Assembly: GCA_963514095.1 (NCBI GenBank)
Contig: OY741279.1
Location: forward strand, 8,480,822-8,544,821
DNA length: 64,000 nucleotides
Direction: 5' to 3'
From: Eutrigla gurnardus
Taxonomy: Eukaryota; Chordata; Actinopteri; Perciformes; Triglidae
In this document: piece by piece, positions 47,601-59,840 of the stretch
How positions within the stretch are numbered: the stretch's first letter is position 1
How the letters are laid out: the number at the start of each line of letters is the position of its first letter
Notes under the pieces: generated by a model
Told to the model about the DNA's origin: nothing
The model's input: only the letters and a program-made list of their open reading frames with translations
Databases searched by the model: none
Program-made: the position numbers and the translations under genes

Positions 47601-48034
47601 CTTGCATTGCGTGGGTTTTTGTGACAAAACGTAGTTTCGAGTTGAGACATACTCATCGGGGAAAGGTCCTGTAGTCTGTGATGTCATGTAATGTGAAAAC
47701 CACATCAGGTTGTGAAGTGTGAACAGCACAAAGATGTGAGAAAGTTGTGCATTGTGAACTTGGTTTTAACGAACTACATGTAATGGGGGATGTGATGGCT
47801 CACAGTTTTCTATCTGTGTCAATGGCATACATGAGTATATTATAAACTTTCTTGTTTTGATTAGCTTCACTATTCAGTCAACCTTGAAGTAAAAATGTCC
47901 TTAACTGTTGCCTTTTCTGTGTTTCTAGTTGCTTCCAGGATAATGTGGAGATCCACGTGGCACACATCCAGAGCGGCCTTAGTCAGCTGGGCAATCTGCA
48001 TGCATTTTCTGCCAACAACACCAATGCGGTCTGA
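41646..48034 (+). CDS. lin9: LIN9, subunit of the MuvB/DREAM complex
   Basis: A nuclear scaffold of the MuvB core (with LIN37, LIN52, LIN54 and RBBP4), which joins p130/E2F4 to repress or B-Myb to activate cell-cycle genes. Fifteen in-frame exons give 547 aa: 41646-41676, 42599-42631, 42976-43067, 43814-43927, 44373-44503, 44646-44771, 44937-45094, 45302-45435, 45610-45738, 46065-46166, 46280-46360, 46460-46585, 46855-47037, 47123-47220, 47929-48034. The start MAEMDQLLDE follows AAGATGG. The DIRP domain (about residues 105-205) shows LPKAHKWCIYEWFYSNIDRP and LTRVEWGTIRRLMGKPRR. A Tudor-like segment (RLRGVHDGLFTGQIDAVD) and a helical MYB/LIN52-binding region (LSKILMIKKEHIKHLKEMN) follow. Human LIN9 is 542 aa, so length is normal. 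The first intron is rich in GTTAGC words. The two shortest exons (31 and 33 bases) are the least certain. Confidence 0.96.
41850..42300. promoter_or_regulatory. GTTAGC-rich block in lin9 intron 1
   Basis: GCTAAC, GTTAGC and GCTAGC words recur (for example near 41860-41890, 41945-41980 and 42270-42280) right after the first exon. It belongs to the same class as the blocks after acbd3 exon 1 and near 5.9 kb. Confidence 0.4.
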
Positions 48035-48905
48035 GTACCTACATCCTCCACAACACACACAAGTGCACGCACACGCAGAGGTGCAGTCCATTAATGTCGT
48101 CTTTTGAGGTGGCACTTTCACCTGAACTGGTACAAGACTGCTCATGTGGATGTTGTGGACCACAACCGTACAATGAATTTGGTTGTCCCAGTGCAATGAC
48201 TCAGAGTTCTGCCCAGACTCCTCAAGCTTTGTGGTGAAAGGAGGGAGGATGTCATAAGTATTTTATCCACCCGTTTTATTGTCTGAAAATGTTGGTGCAA
48301 ACAATCGAACACAAATCTGAAAGAACCTTAAGCTGGTGCCACAAATCCACATCTCCAAACTCTAAACGGTTATTTATTGGTTTCATGTGCCAAACATTGA
48401 TTCTTACAGTTTTTATAGTCCATATTTATTTATTTTTTGAGTAGGTGTGTATGGTTATGAAACAATATTTTGCTAAGTATAACCCTGTACGTGGTGTGTT
48501 CTGCTGCACCACTAATGGTAAGCACAGGGAGGCTAAAGAATGTTTTATAAAATTGTTTATTGTAGATAATTGTACAATATCTGATTATTAGGACTGTTGT
48601 CAACATTTCTGCTGTGTATTCAGAAATGGCTTTTTGTAATTTTGTGTGCACTGAAAAGAGATTTTGGTATTTTTATAAAGGAGAACTCTGGGGTTTTGAT
48701 GCCTTTTACTCCCGAAGATGATCTTAACATTTCCACATTTGGCATGGCTATTGCTGCAACCCCCCACACCAAGCCTGCATCACCGATGTAAGCCCGAAAA
48801 TTCGAGTCAACAGTTTTTTCCTAGAGAATCTCCTTTTTCAGTTTTGTAAAGTTGTATATGAAAGTGCCTCAGGGCAATTGTATATAAATGTTTCCGTCTT
48901 TTTAT

Positions 48906-48911
48906 ATTAAA
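48906..48911 (+). other. lin9 polyadenylation signal
   Basis: ATTAAA near the end of a 3' UTR of about 870 bases. It faces the end of mixl1 from the other strand. Confidence 0.5.
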
Positions 48912-49006
48912 CATAATATTGCAAAAGAGTATTCTGTTTTCTAGTCTTTATTAACAGACATAACCAATCAACAGTTTTCCTCTTTTTTTCTTTTACAATC
49001 AATAGT

Positions 49007-49012
49007 TTTATT
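49007..49012 (-). other. mixl1 polyadenylation signal
   Basis: AATAAA on the minus strand (TTTATT as shown), about 100 bases after the mixl1 stop. A second AATAAA lies at 48947-48952. Confidence 0.5.
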
Positions 49013-49107
49013 ACTATTTTACAATAAATACACATTTTTCCCTTTTATGCAAACTACTGTATACTGCCTCTTATGATACATGTCTTTTCATCAGCTCTTA
49101 TAATACA

Positions 49108-50606
49108 TCACATGAAGCCACCAAAGCCAGCCATGGCTTCGGTTTCCCAGTCGGAGTCTGAGTCGGTAAAGTCCTGTGCTTCAGTGGCGTGGATCGGGGA
49201 GAAGTGATTGAACCCGTCCCCCGTGGACCTCACGTGTGAATACTGGATTTGGCATCCATTATCCTTCGGTGATGACCTGCTGAAGTTGTTGTGGGTGGGG
49301 ATGGGAGGAATCACAACTTTCATCTCCGGTCCAATGGTCTTGTTGGGTGGGAAATTGTCATATTCCACCAGAACCTTTGGACCCTGGTTGACTGCCATGC
49401 TGGCGTCGATCTTGGGATGGTGCTCGGTCTCCTTCGGATACAGGTGGATGTTACAGCACGGGACGTTAACGCTCAGCTCACGCCGTTGCATCTGCTCGGG
49501 CTTCAGTCTGGTACCCTCCTTGTCATACATGCAGGACACGGACGTGTGTTCGTAGCTGCAGGCTTTGGCGCTCATACTGCTTCTGTGGGCATCATCTGTG
49601 TTTTGATGCACTTTAGGTCTGAAATTGTCCTCCAGTCCAAAACCTCCTATCCCGTGTGGCTCGGCTCTGTGGTTGTTGTCATAAACTGAAAGAGAAAAGA
49701 AGGATGAAGCACTTCTGAAGTAAAGTAAAGTACTTATTCTCTGCTTTTCAAGCAACATATTATAGACACTTCTATTAAGGACCAAATTGAATTGTCATAA
49801 TCCCTTTCTATTGTGACTGGGATGACTACTATATTTTTGTTCAAATGAGCACTTGAGTCTGAGTGAAAAAGGGGGGACTCGAAACAAAACAAACATGCGA
49901 GTGGAATAATGACCTTTCTCTGGGCCCATCCTGCTCTGGAGCTGGCTAAAGGGGCCAGCTGCTGGCGTGTTGGCGACCTTCATCGACACCGAGGAGCCAA
50001 CTTGGCGACGAGACTTGGCCCTTCTGTTCTGAAACCACACCTGAAATGTGAAAGTGGAGAACGTGAACAAATTGCCTTATCAAGAAAATCCTCTAACATT
50101 TTTTGATAATCATTTATCAAACAATCACCTGGATCCTGGACTCCGGTAGCCCGGTCAGAGCCTCCAGTCTCTCTCGCAGGTAGATGTCGGGATATTTAGT
50201 GTCCGAGTAAACTTTCTCCAGCACCTCGATTTGCTGCTGGGTGAAGTTGGTCCTCTTTCTCCTGTGCGTCAGTATCGCCACGCATTTATCCGTCCTCGGG
50301 ACGGAGTTTGCGGGGTTGAAGTAGTTTGTAACATTCGATGCTCCGTAATCTGAAGAGAAAGCAGACCGTTTAGTTGAGGACGATCGATGCGTGGGAAGTC
50401 GCTGGACGTGTGCGTAAATTACGCACAGGAGCAGCTGTAGCTAAGATAATATACAGTTTATATATACAGTTTTGCCACAAAATCACACTTTTCGCTGCCA
50501 GACACCTACCTGTGTTCACCATGCTGTTTATCTGCAGAGGGGCCTCGTGGTACATCTGGAAATGATTCAGATCCGCGACGCGCATATTCCCATGAACTGA
50601 AGACAT
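49108..50606 (-). CDS. mixl1: Mix-type paired-like homeobox protein
   Basis: A transcription factor for mesendoderm specification downstream of Nodal; the zebrafish counterpart is bonnie and clyde. Four minus-strand exons keep frame (340 aa): 50510-50606, 50129-50349, 49914-50040, 49108-49685. The homeodomain is at residues 61-120: RRKRTNFTQQQIEVLEKVYS to VWFQNRRAKSRRQ, with Gln at homeodomain position 50. The intron between homeodomain positions 46 and 47 is usual for paired-like genes. The C-terminal end is acidic (DFTDSDSDWETEAMAGF), as expected of the Mix activation region. Its place between lin9 and acbd3 matches human MIXL1, which settles the name better than sequence alone. The 3' part of exon 4 is rich in Pro, Asn and His and evolves fast. 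Upstream DNA holds T-box, SMAD and FoxH1 type sites. Confidence 0.93.
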
Positions 50607-50766
50607 GTTCCCCTCGCGGTGTATTTCCTGCGACTGACCCGAGTTTGAGACCTGCGCTCCTCGTCGGGGTTAAATCCCCTCCGCGATCAAAGGTGATGCT
50701 GCCCCGTACGTGTGAATGGGGCGACCATCGGGGCCGGCTGGCACTGCAGCGGACGCGCGCTGACTT

Positions 50767-50873
50767 CAGACGTCTGCCGGCCGCGGGAGGTGTGAAAGCA
50801 TCACACCTGGGACGGTGGAGAGGGGCACGTCTCTTTAAAGGGGTTTTAATGGAATCTGCATGCTCAATACACA
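50767..50873 (-). promoter_or_regulatory. Nodal/T-box type site cluster upstream of mixl1
   Basis: About 160-270 bases upstream of the mixl1 start: a palindromic SMAD-type CAGACGTCTG (50767-50776), two inverted T-box sites AGGTGTGA and TCACACCT with a 5-base spacer (50788-50808), and a FoxH1-type TGTGTATT on the minus strand (50866-50873). FoxH1-SMAD and T-box factors are known activators of Mix genes. Function here is inferred from the words and their place. Confidence 0.55.
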
Positions 50874-50939
50874 TCGGCAGGGAAAACATTTATCCGCTTT
50901 GGAATGGATGAAGCAATAATGGATCCGTAGCCTTCAAAG

Positions 50940-53900
50940 AGTGTCAGTCGGAAACTGCCGTTTCCTCAGCAGGTTAGAGCCTCACGAGGGCTGCACGTTG
51001 TTACGTGATAATAACCCAACTTAATACATTTCCAGGCTGTAATGATCTCCAATCAAAGTCCAAATTATTTTGCAGAAATCAAACCTATGATATTGGATCC
51101 ATTTTATTAGCAGGAATACTTGGATATGTAAATTAAAATGCATTTGAGTACTGTATTATTGACTGATTCTGCATCTTATCATTATGTTCATACAGGATCA
51201 TCATTTTTCTTTGTGTTTCCCCCCATTTAGGCTCAAATGTCAAAGAACCTTTATAAAGATTCAGGTCTTTAGATGGCTGCTCATCCCCATTGGTGAGTGT
51301 GTAGGAAATGATGCTTCCTGACCCCTTTCAGTGGCATCAAAGTTAACCTCAATACACAAACCCCAGTTCAAAAGTACCCAGGAATGGGCGCTCGCCTCCA
51401 TTTGATTCAGAGGAAGGGGATCAAGTCAAGAGGTCAGGTAGCGTAACAGACAGACTAATTTGTTCACACATATTTGGACAAGAATGGGCTTTAAAGGTTA
51501 TTTGTACCTTTTAGTAAGATTCCAAGCTCCTTTCTTGTATCAGAGTGACATTTTGTACATATTGAGCAATTATTGGTTCAATTCCATGCATTATATTTAA
51601 TTAATTTGGCTGTGGGGGGAAATTATTGAAATTAACTTTTTTACTGCATCCTCATTCATATGATGTATAGGATGCAGCTATAACTGGGTTTAAGATAGTC
51701 TGGAGTAGAGTTTAGTGTTTGACCCTTGCCCTCCTGAAGTGGACGTGCAACAACAACAAAAACTCCAAATGAGTTTATTTTTCTTTTTGATCTCTGTGGG
51801 AAAAATACTTAACAGCCATTGTGTCATTTCACACCCACAACTGCACTTATTGATCTCTGTGCTTTGACACATACAACATTCTTCACGTAAGACATGCTTT
51901 GTCGGAAAAGACATTCGCAGTTCACAGGCTGCTTTGTCTGAGGCCCTAATTGGGTGTTGTTTGCACACACCAGATTGCTATGGTAAAATCAGGCTGTTGA
52001 AGTTCCTGATCTTTTGTACTAATGAACAATGACAATATTTCCTGAAAGCCATCCGCAGATCATGGAATTAACAGTAAATCGCACGTTCCACTGTGGCCAC
52101 AAAGCTCTTCAGTCACAGCCAATGAAAATAGGACTTTGTTGTACTTTTAATGCACGTTTGCTTTAAGTGTTTGTATGTAGTCATGATTTTCTGCTCCGCA
52201 GCACACGATAGGAATGTAACATTTTAATTGCAGTAAAGCTATGCAGTTCTACCTTGATTCATAGTGGTGTATTGTCATTAACAGACTGCATCAAGCACTT
52301 CAAACAGAACACTTTGGGATTTCTACTGGCCATTTCCAGTTGGCAGCTGACTGCAGACACAAACAATAGCATGTTCACACCTATAGAGGCCTGACCACAG
52401 GTTAAACCCACAGTTGGACCTGACCACTATACATTTAAACCTGCAGACAGACAGGTAAATTATCCTCACAAGTTTACAGGTACATGTTAAAATGTCAGCT
52501 TTCTTATGGGCCTTTGTTATGAGTTTGGTCTTTGTGTATTTGAGGGATGTTTTAAAGAGTTATAGAACATTTATAGTTTCCTAATAAAAATATGTGTAAA
52601 CGTGTTTTGAGCACAGCATTTTGAATGTTACTGGAATAACATGCTTTCATATTAGGATCAATAAATCGCCTGAGCTGAAACATCGACAATAAATATGATC
52701 TTATTACTGATACATTGGCATCGGTGCAGAAATGCCAAGGATCTTTTTGTGGTAATTTAGGAGTGGTGCCTCAATTCCATTGTTTGTCCAGCAGAGAGCA
52801 CTGACAAGTTTATTTTTCAACTTTAATAACCACATGTAATGGATATATTTATAAAAAAAAGGACTCCTAGACAAATCTAGGGATCATATCTAAACTTTAA
52901 AATAAATATATAAACATATTGTGATCACCCTTGAAAATTCAGTTTCGACCATGCTACAATTGATATTTACTAAGAGATAACAAAATACATCCATCCTCTA
53001 TATCAGTCTTTTTATATAAGCTATTTTTGTGTGGATGTCTGGCTGTATGCAAATGTGTTAATGGTCCAGCACTGAGGGGACGGGGGCATTGGGGGATGGA
53101 GGAACTCAACTTAACTGTCCTACGTTCGAGTTGTCTTTTGTGCTTTTGAAAAGTAAAAAGACCTTGAGGGGAAAAGACAATCCAGCCATCCTTCCCCAAT
53201 TATTCCACTAAGACTTATTTAAACATTCTACAACACATATTAAGAACAGATTTCACTTTTGAATGGTTTAATTATACGTTGTATGTAGTTTATTTATTTA
53301 TTTATTTTACATTTTATGTTATGTTTCATCCATTGACTGTGTATAAGCAGGTTTCTTTTGGCTGCAAAACAAATATCCCTCATGGACAATAAAGTTTAAC
53401 CTGATTTAAAAGGCAGTGAGAAAAAGCAATGTTGGCCTGTAACAAGACGTTGTGTGTGTGTCTGAATTCATTGATTTATCATATTTATACATCTTTTTTT
53501 GGGACTCAAAGTAATTATTGGCTTCTTCAACTTCAGGTTTGAAATTTTCTTTTTTAATAGATTAATTAATGAAATATTTCCACCAGTAAAACGAACACAG
53601 GACGCCAAATGTGAAGACATGACATATGTAGACACATATTACAGGGGTATATTACATTGCAGACATTACAGATACATTTACCTAGAAGCAACTGTTAAAT
53701 CAAAATTCACAATGAAAAAATTGCCACTTTTCTGTTTGAATATTTCCTGGATAAAATAAAATTAACATTAATGTTTACATCATGCTGATCTCAAAACACG
53801 GAATCATGCCATAATATCAAAATATGGACAGAAAAATCTTTTTCATAATAGTCTAAAGTGTTTAAAAAAAAACAACCTGTACATAAGTCTCTTATCTGTT

Positions 53901-54005
53901 ACAGCATCGTCATTATTTACATCGAAGGAGGAAAAAAAAAACTCCCGGAACTTCCGTCAAGTGTAAACGGAAGTAGGTACGTGGCCGCTTCAGCTGACAG
54001 TCTAC
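50940..54005. other. Intergenic DNA between mixl1 and acbd3
   Basis: No gene recognised. The short frames are isolated and unlike known proteins. It contains a (TTTA)n run near 53289-53307. The last 60 bases before acbd3 (CTTCCGTCAAGTGTAAACGGAAGTAGG) hold two ETS-type CGGAAGT/ACTTCCG words that suit a TATA-less promoter. Confidence 0.55.
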
Positions 54006-57000
54006 ATGATGGCGACAGAGGTTCAGAGCGGCGACCTCGACAGTGCTACTTCAAGCCGGCTCGAAGTTTCCATCGATGGCCTCACCCTCAGTCCGGACCC
54101 GGAGGGCGACCAAATTCAGGTCGAAGAGCCGGACCCCAAACCAGCGGAGCCCGATCCCGACACGCCGGGTGCCGAGGCAGCCGAAGATGGAGAGACAGCC
54201 AAATCGGCGATAGAGAGGAAATGGGGCTTTCCTCTGCTGGAGCTGTACGGAATGGGCCTTAAATTTTTTAAAGGTATGTTAACGTTTTGCTAAACTCACC
54301 GTTAGCAACGCACAGGAGCAGCTAGCTGCTCGAGCCAACTGTTCAGTTTGTGAGACGTATCGCTCACTGGTTGAGGTTAGCCGTGTGCTAACGTTAGCTG
54401 TTAACGTTAGCTGTCAGCAACCGGGGCTGCTGCTGTCAGCCGCAACATTAGCATTAGCTACATAGCTAACGAGTAGCCAACTCTGCTAGCAGGCTTTTTT
54501 TTCCACTGGTTATATTGAAGGGTAACATAAGCACGGCACTTCCGAGCAGTCCATTTGCGTCTGCGTGTCGCCTGAGAGACTTTCATCCGGCTTTTTGCCC
54601 TTTCTGTGTACCATTATTTGGCTTTGTGAAGAATAACTTGGCTAGCTAAGAGCTGAGATGTAAGAAGCTCTCCACTTTGACTGAATGGTGGCTCGTAGTG
54701 ATTTGTTTTGGAGGTTTAACACGCCCTGCCCTCTCATTGATATGGATCAAAGGAGCCTGCATGCTTACTCAGATACTTTTCTCGTGAATTAGACGCTGGA
54801 AGATTCCTGCTGTCCTGGAGGGGGTTGGTCAATCCCGAGGTTAAAACTGGCCCACAGCCGACGTCTATAAAACCACGTCAAAGTGCTGCTTAAAGGCACG
54901 CTTTCGGCGGCCCTTATATTATGTTAGAATGACCACTGGCCTGTTTTACAGCCTGACTGCCTCCTCATATCCACATACCACTCCCTTGCTGCTACTCCAG
55001 CAGGAAATCCTATACAACGCACAAGTACAGTATTTGTTTTCCCTGCACACAAACTGGAAGCCTATCAGAATGAATAGCACCTTTAAGACATAGTTGACAT
55101 CGGTGTCATCACATTACTAACAATTGCAACGTTGCACTCAAATGGCTGCTTGTAAAATATATTCTTGCCATATAGATATATTATATAGTGTTTCAGATCA
55201 AACATGCCAGCCTTGGAAATGTATATAAAATAGAAATAAATATGCTGTTTATCCTGCTCTCTGTGGCTCATCTGGCCTTAAACACAAGGTGTAATTCATT
55301 GTTAACCTCCTGAACAGATTTTGAAAACAGGGCATTTGTACTGTGCAAACAGGTTTGGCCTGGTTGCCACTTGTGCTACTTTTGTTTCTATTCAGTTCGG
55401 GTAAGGTGTAACTTTCTCTACATAAATCTGATCCTTGCAACGCCTCCGTTTCAAGGCAGTTGAAGTCCTCTTGCCACGAGTATGTTATTAAGCTATAGTG
55501 TCAAAATAATATCATACCTTATATGCTGTTTCTACTACCATGTTGTACTAAGGAACAATGGTGTCCTGTAGTATTCACAAGCACTTTTCACTGCTCGACA
55601 TACAATAACCAAATAAATGCAAATGCATTGCTTCCACATTGCCGCTCTCAGATAAAGATGGAAAGGCCTTCCACCCGACCTATGAGGAGAAGCTCCGTCT
55701 GGTGGCCCTGCACAAACAGGTGTTGCTGGGACCTTACAATCCTGATGCTTCACCGGAGGTCGGCTTCTTTGATGTCCTGGGCAACGACCGCAGGTAACCC
55801 CAGCAAACATCTGTATGCGTGCGCTAGAGGCTGTCATCTTTGAAATCTGGTATTAATTTAAAAATAATATTATTCCAGTAATTTGGTGTCATTAAAGTCC
55901 ATTTAACACTTATGTTGTGCTTGACATTAATTTAAAATTCATACAAACCTTTTGATGTGGAATAGCCGGTTTCACGGACACACAGTATTTCAAATAAAAA
56001 ATGAATGTCCTCTAATCTCCCAGATGTAATTCTTTAAATTTTGAAATGTAGTTTAATTTTTTAAACTGTCCTTGTTTTTATGTTCATAAAAAAAACAATT
56101 GTTGTTACAAATGCTATCACTTTACATTTTTTTTCTTTTATTGTGAAAAAAATAATGTGTCATCTAAAAAGAAGTTGAAATAAACTTGATGGTTAAGCCA
56201 ATTTGCCCTCCTGCCTATGTTATTTATCCTCCTCTCCATTCTTGCTCTGTGTGCAGGAAAGAGTGGGCCTCTTTGGGTAACCTGGAGAAGGAAGACGCCA
56301 TGGTGGAATTTGTCAAGCTACTGAACAAATGCTGTAACCTCTTTGCTCCGTACATCACCTCACACAAGATCGAAAGGGAGGAGCAGGAGAGGAAAAGGTA
56401 TGGTGTTCGACTTCACCTTCCCTGAGGGAGATCATTCCACTCTGGTTTCTAAATACAGAGGGTTTCACTTTGTCCTATATATGCAGCCGGCAAAACGGGT
56501 GTATGAGATGTTATAATGCATTTGAACATTCCCATAATATTCATCATCGCTTTGCTCTTTCCCAGGAAAGAAGAAGAGGAGCGTCAGCGACTGGAGGAGG
56601 AGGAGAGGGAGCGACAAAGGCAGGAGGAGGAGAGACGGAGGCTCGAGGAGGAGGAAAGGTTGAGGAGAGAGGAAGAGGAAAGGAGACAAGTGGAGGAGGA
56701 GAGGCTACGTATTGAGCAGCAGAAGTATGTTTGTCTGTATCGCTATGTGCGATTGCATAATGTGTTTGCGATATATTGATTTGACTTCAGCGATACTTCC
56801 ACATCATCATCACACTTCCCTGACATTGATTTCCGCTCTGGAGCTGTGACAGATTGTCTAGCAGGGCACTTTAGCAGGGTCAGTGCTCAGCGGAAACCTT
56901 TTTCAACAGAGTACAATCCTTACTCCCTACCGCTCTTCGCTCCGAGTTAAAATACCCTACAGCATTCCACTGTCCACCATTGTCTCCTCTCAGTTGCCTC

Positions 57001-59688
57001 TACTTCCTTCCTCACCAACTCTGCCTCTGTGTTCCATTTCCCAGACAACAGATAATGGCGGCATTGAATGCGCAGACAGCAGTTCAATTTCAACAGTATG
57101 CTGCTCAGCAATACCCAAACAGCCCAGAGCAACAGCTGGGTCTCATCCGTCAGCTCCAGGAGCAGCACTACCAGCAGTACATGCAGCAGCTCTACCAGGT
57201 CCAGCTGGCCCAGCAACAGGTAATATATATGATCCCTGAAAGGGATTCTTTTTTTAAGATTTTGCAGTTGATGGGAAAGCGTGGGTTGGGATGCTGGAAC
57301 ATCTTGTTTCAAAGACGGACAAAGAAGCTGAAGTTGTTAAGCTCCTCAAAAAATCTAGATGAATGCAAACTTATCAGGATAACTCCTTTTAGCTACAGTA
57401 GTGCAGCTTTCACATGCATGCAAATGTAATTAATGGCAGGCGTTTAGTTTGTATTTCAGTGTTGTCTTCCTTTTGTCCCAGGCGGCCTTACAGAAGCAGC
57501 AGATGTCGATGGATTCGATGGTGCAGGGCACCCTTGAATCCAGTGGCTTCAATAGTGGTGAACACATCCCCGCCTCAGCAGCAGGACCGTTGTGTGCAGC
57601 TTCACCACCTGCTGGCGAAGAAACCCCTACAGTCAATGGAGGCCAGTCAGACTCTTACTCGGAGAGTATGGATCGGGAGCCAGAGCCTGAGCCAGCAGAG
57701 GAGGTCTCAGAGAACGGGCCTTTATTAGGTTGGTGGGCCATAGATGTTTCCTCATTTAAAAACCATAAACCACAGAAGCTGACTTCATGCAGAAAGAATC
57801 TACAGATCATCTTTCCCTATTGTGTAGCTAATATCCACAGGGTGGAGTGGGAAAGCTCTCTGTCAAACAAAGCTTTATACCAAACTCGGAACCTGATTTG
57901 TATCTGATGTGTCCTTGTTGTTGTGACCTGGAGGGCAGGGAGGAGAAGAGCTGGAACAAGTGATACATGATACCCTGGCGGTTTAGGTATCATCCGACCA
58001 CACATTCTGCTTACAAGAGTAAAGCACTCACACCAGAAATGAACACGGCCTTGGTCTGATTCCAAAACATACATCCTGAGCCAAATTAATCCGCTGAGGC
58101 TGCACACTGAAAGATGGGTGAATGGATAGCAGGGGGAAAAAAACAACTCTTGCCGTTGGTCACATGCCCTCTTTGTTTCCTTAATGTTGTTTTCACTTGA
58201 GTCTGTATGTGAGTCATCATGGTTTAAAAAAAAAAAAAAAGGTCCTGGAGACAGTTTTAGTTTAAAATATGTGTATGCTAGTAGGAAATCAGTATACAAC
58301 TTAGGAAATAGGAAAGCTGCATTAGCAGTTTTTTTACCAGAGATTGTAAGAAGTCTCTTGTCCCTTGATCACAGCAGACTCCCCGCCAGTCATAGCTGCT
58401 CCCTCCATGTGGACACGGCCACAGATCAAGGACTTCAAGGAGAAAATCCGGCAGGACGCAGACAGTGTGATCACAGTGGGGCGTGGCGAGGTGGTGACAG
58501 TGCGAGTGCCCACCCACGAGGAGGGCTCCTACCTGTTCTGGGAGTTTGCCACGGACTATTATGACATCGGCTTCGGGGTCTTCTTCGAGTGGACAGATGC
58601 CGCCTCTGCTTCTGTCAGCGTGCACGTGTCAGAGTCCAGTGATGAGGAGGAGGAGGAAGAAGGTGAGATGTGGGTGGGGAAATCTATGTGAACAAGTGTT
58701 TCTTGTGTAAATATTTTCTGGCTTTGTGGCAATGCTGGAGCGACCTTTGTTGGTGGTTGTATTAAAAAAAAAAAATTTAAAAAAAGGGGAAAATATCTGT
58801 GATCTCCTTCCATAATATATTATTATGTAAACTCAAAAAATCTGTAAGTTTAAAGTTCCATCTTTGCCACAGAAGCAGCTGCTTTAATTAGGAATGTCTG
58901 TTTAATCGCTATATTTCTGTTACTTCACTCATCGGCCAATGGAGAGATGAGTTTACAGATTTGTTTTTCACATTATATTCTTATCGCAAGTTCATAACTT
59001 GCCTCCGCCATAGTTAAACATAGTCCTGCTTGTGTTCTTTGGTTCACAATGGCAGTGCTTTGAATAGAAATGAATCTCTTTATATGCCGTCCTTCTAGAC
59101 TTTACGTTTGACTGCCTGTTGGCATAGCAGTTTTGTGTTTATGCTTAATGTAACAAAGCATAAAAGATTGTCACACACAGTCATGAATCTATTTCATGGT
59201 ATACAAGTATAGTTGAAAATGTGATCCTATAAGAAAGATAATCTAATGCCTGAAGGGGTTCAGGGGTGGTTTAATGTTGAGCCATATTATATGTGTATAT
59301 GTGTGAACCATTGTATTTGTGCCTTGATCCTCAGTGCGCAATCAAACATTTATTTATTTTTGCAAAGTTTTGACTGAGCTCACAATATATTTCTGTTTTC
59401 TTCTAATTATTAAATTCTGTTTTTCTACAAGATGATTCCCTTGAAACTTGAAACGATGTTCTTGTGTCCTCAGGTGAGCCTCCCAGTGAAGAGGAGAAGG
59501 CGAAGAAGGAGGCGGGGAAGCCCCAGGTTGACGAGATTGTGCCGGTGTACCGGCGGGACTGTCATGAGGAGGTGTACGCCGGCAGCCACCAGTACCCTGG
59601 CCGCGGCGTCTACCTGCTCAAGTTCGACAACTCCTATTCACTCTGGCGCTCCAAGAGTGTTTACTACAGAGTCTACTACACCAGATAA
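54006..59688 (+). CDS. acbd3: Acyl-CoA-binding domain protein 3 (GCP60)
   Basis: A Golgi scaffold that binds giantin and recruits PI4KB. Eight exons keep frame (544 aa; human 528): 54006-54273, 55652-55793, 56257-56397, 56566-56724, 57045-57219, 57482-57728, 58375-58662, 59474-59688. After an acidic/proline-rich head comes the acyl-CoA-binding domain (about 70-175; KWGFPLLELYGMGLKFFK, FHPTYEEKLRLVALHKQVLL, GFFDVLGNDRR). Exon 4 is a highly charged Glu/Arg coiled coil (about 185-237). Exon 5 is the Gln-rich segment (AVQFQQYAAQQYPNSPEQQ) that holds the PI4KB-binding helix. The GOLD domain (about 390-544) has VITVGRGEVVTVRVPTHEEG and ends SLWRSKSVYYRVYYTR, as in human. The stretch in exon 6 is poorly conserved and longer than human. 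Two ATGs in tandem open the frame; the first is used here. Confidence 0.97.
54370..54490. promoter_or_regulatory. GTTAGC-rich block in acbd3 intron 1
   Basis: GTTAGC, GCTAAC and AACGTTAGC words recur at least six times within about 120 bases directly after exon 1. It is comparable to the lin9 block. Confidence 0.4.
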
Positions 59689-59739
59689 GCCTGAATACAG
59701 ACATAGGGGAGCCAAGGAGAGTGTGTTTGTTCATATATA

Positions 59740-59840
59740 TGTGTGTGTGTGTGCGTGTGTGCGTGTGTGTGTGTGTATAGGTGGAGCTTTGTGCGATGGC
59801 AGCCTGTATGTGTGTGTGTTTGTGTGTGTGTGAAGGAGAA
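59740..59840. repeat. (GT)n/(GTGC)n microsatellite in acbd3 3' UTR
   Basis: Two GT-rich runs, with GC interruptions, lie within 150 bases after the acbd3 stop. The frames on both strands here are repeat translation. Confidence 0.9.

Noticed and set aside
56566..56724. Low-complexity Glu/Arg frame as a possible simple repeat
   Set aside because: It is the conserved coiled-coil exon of acbd3, in phase with both neighbours.
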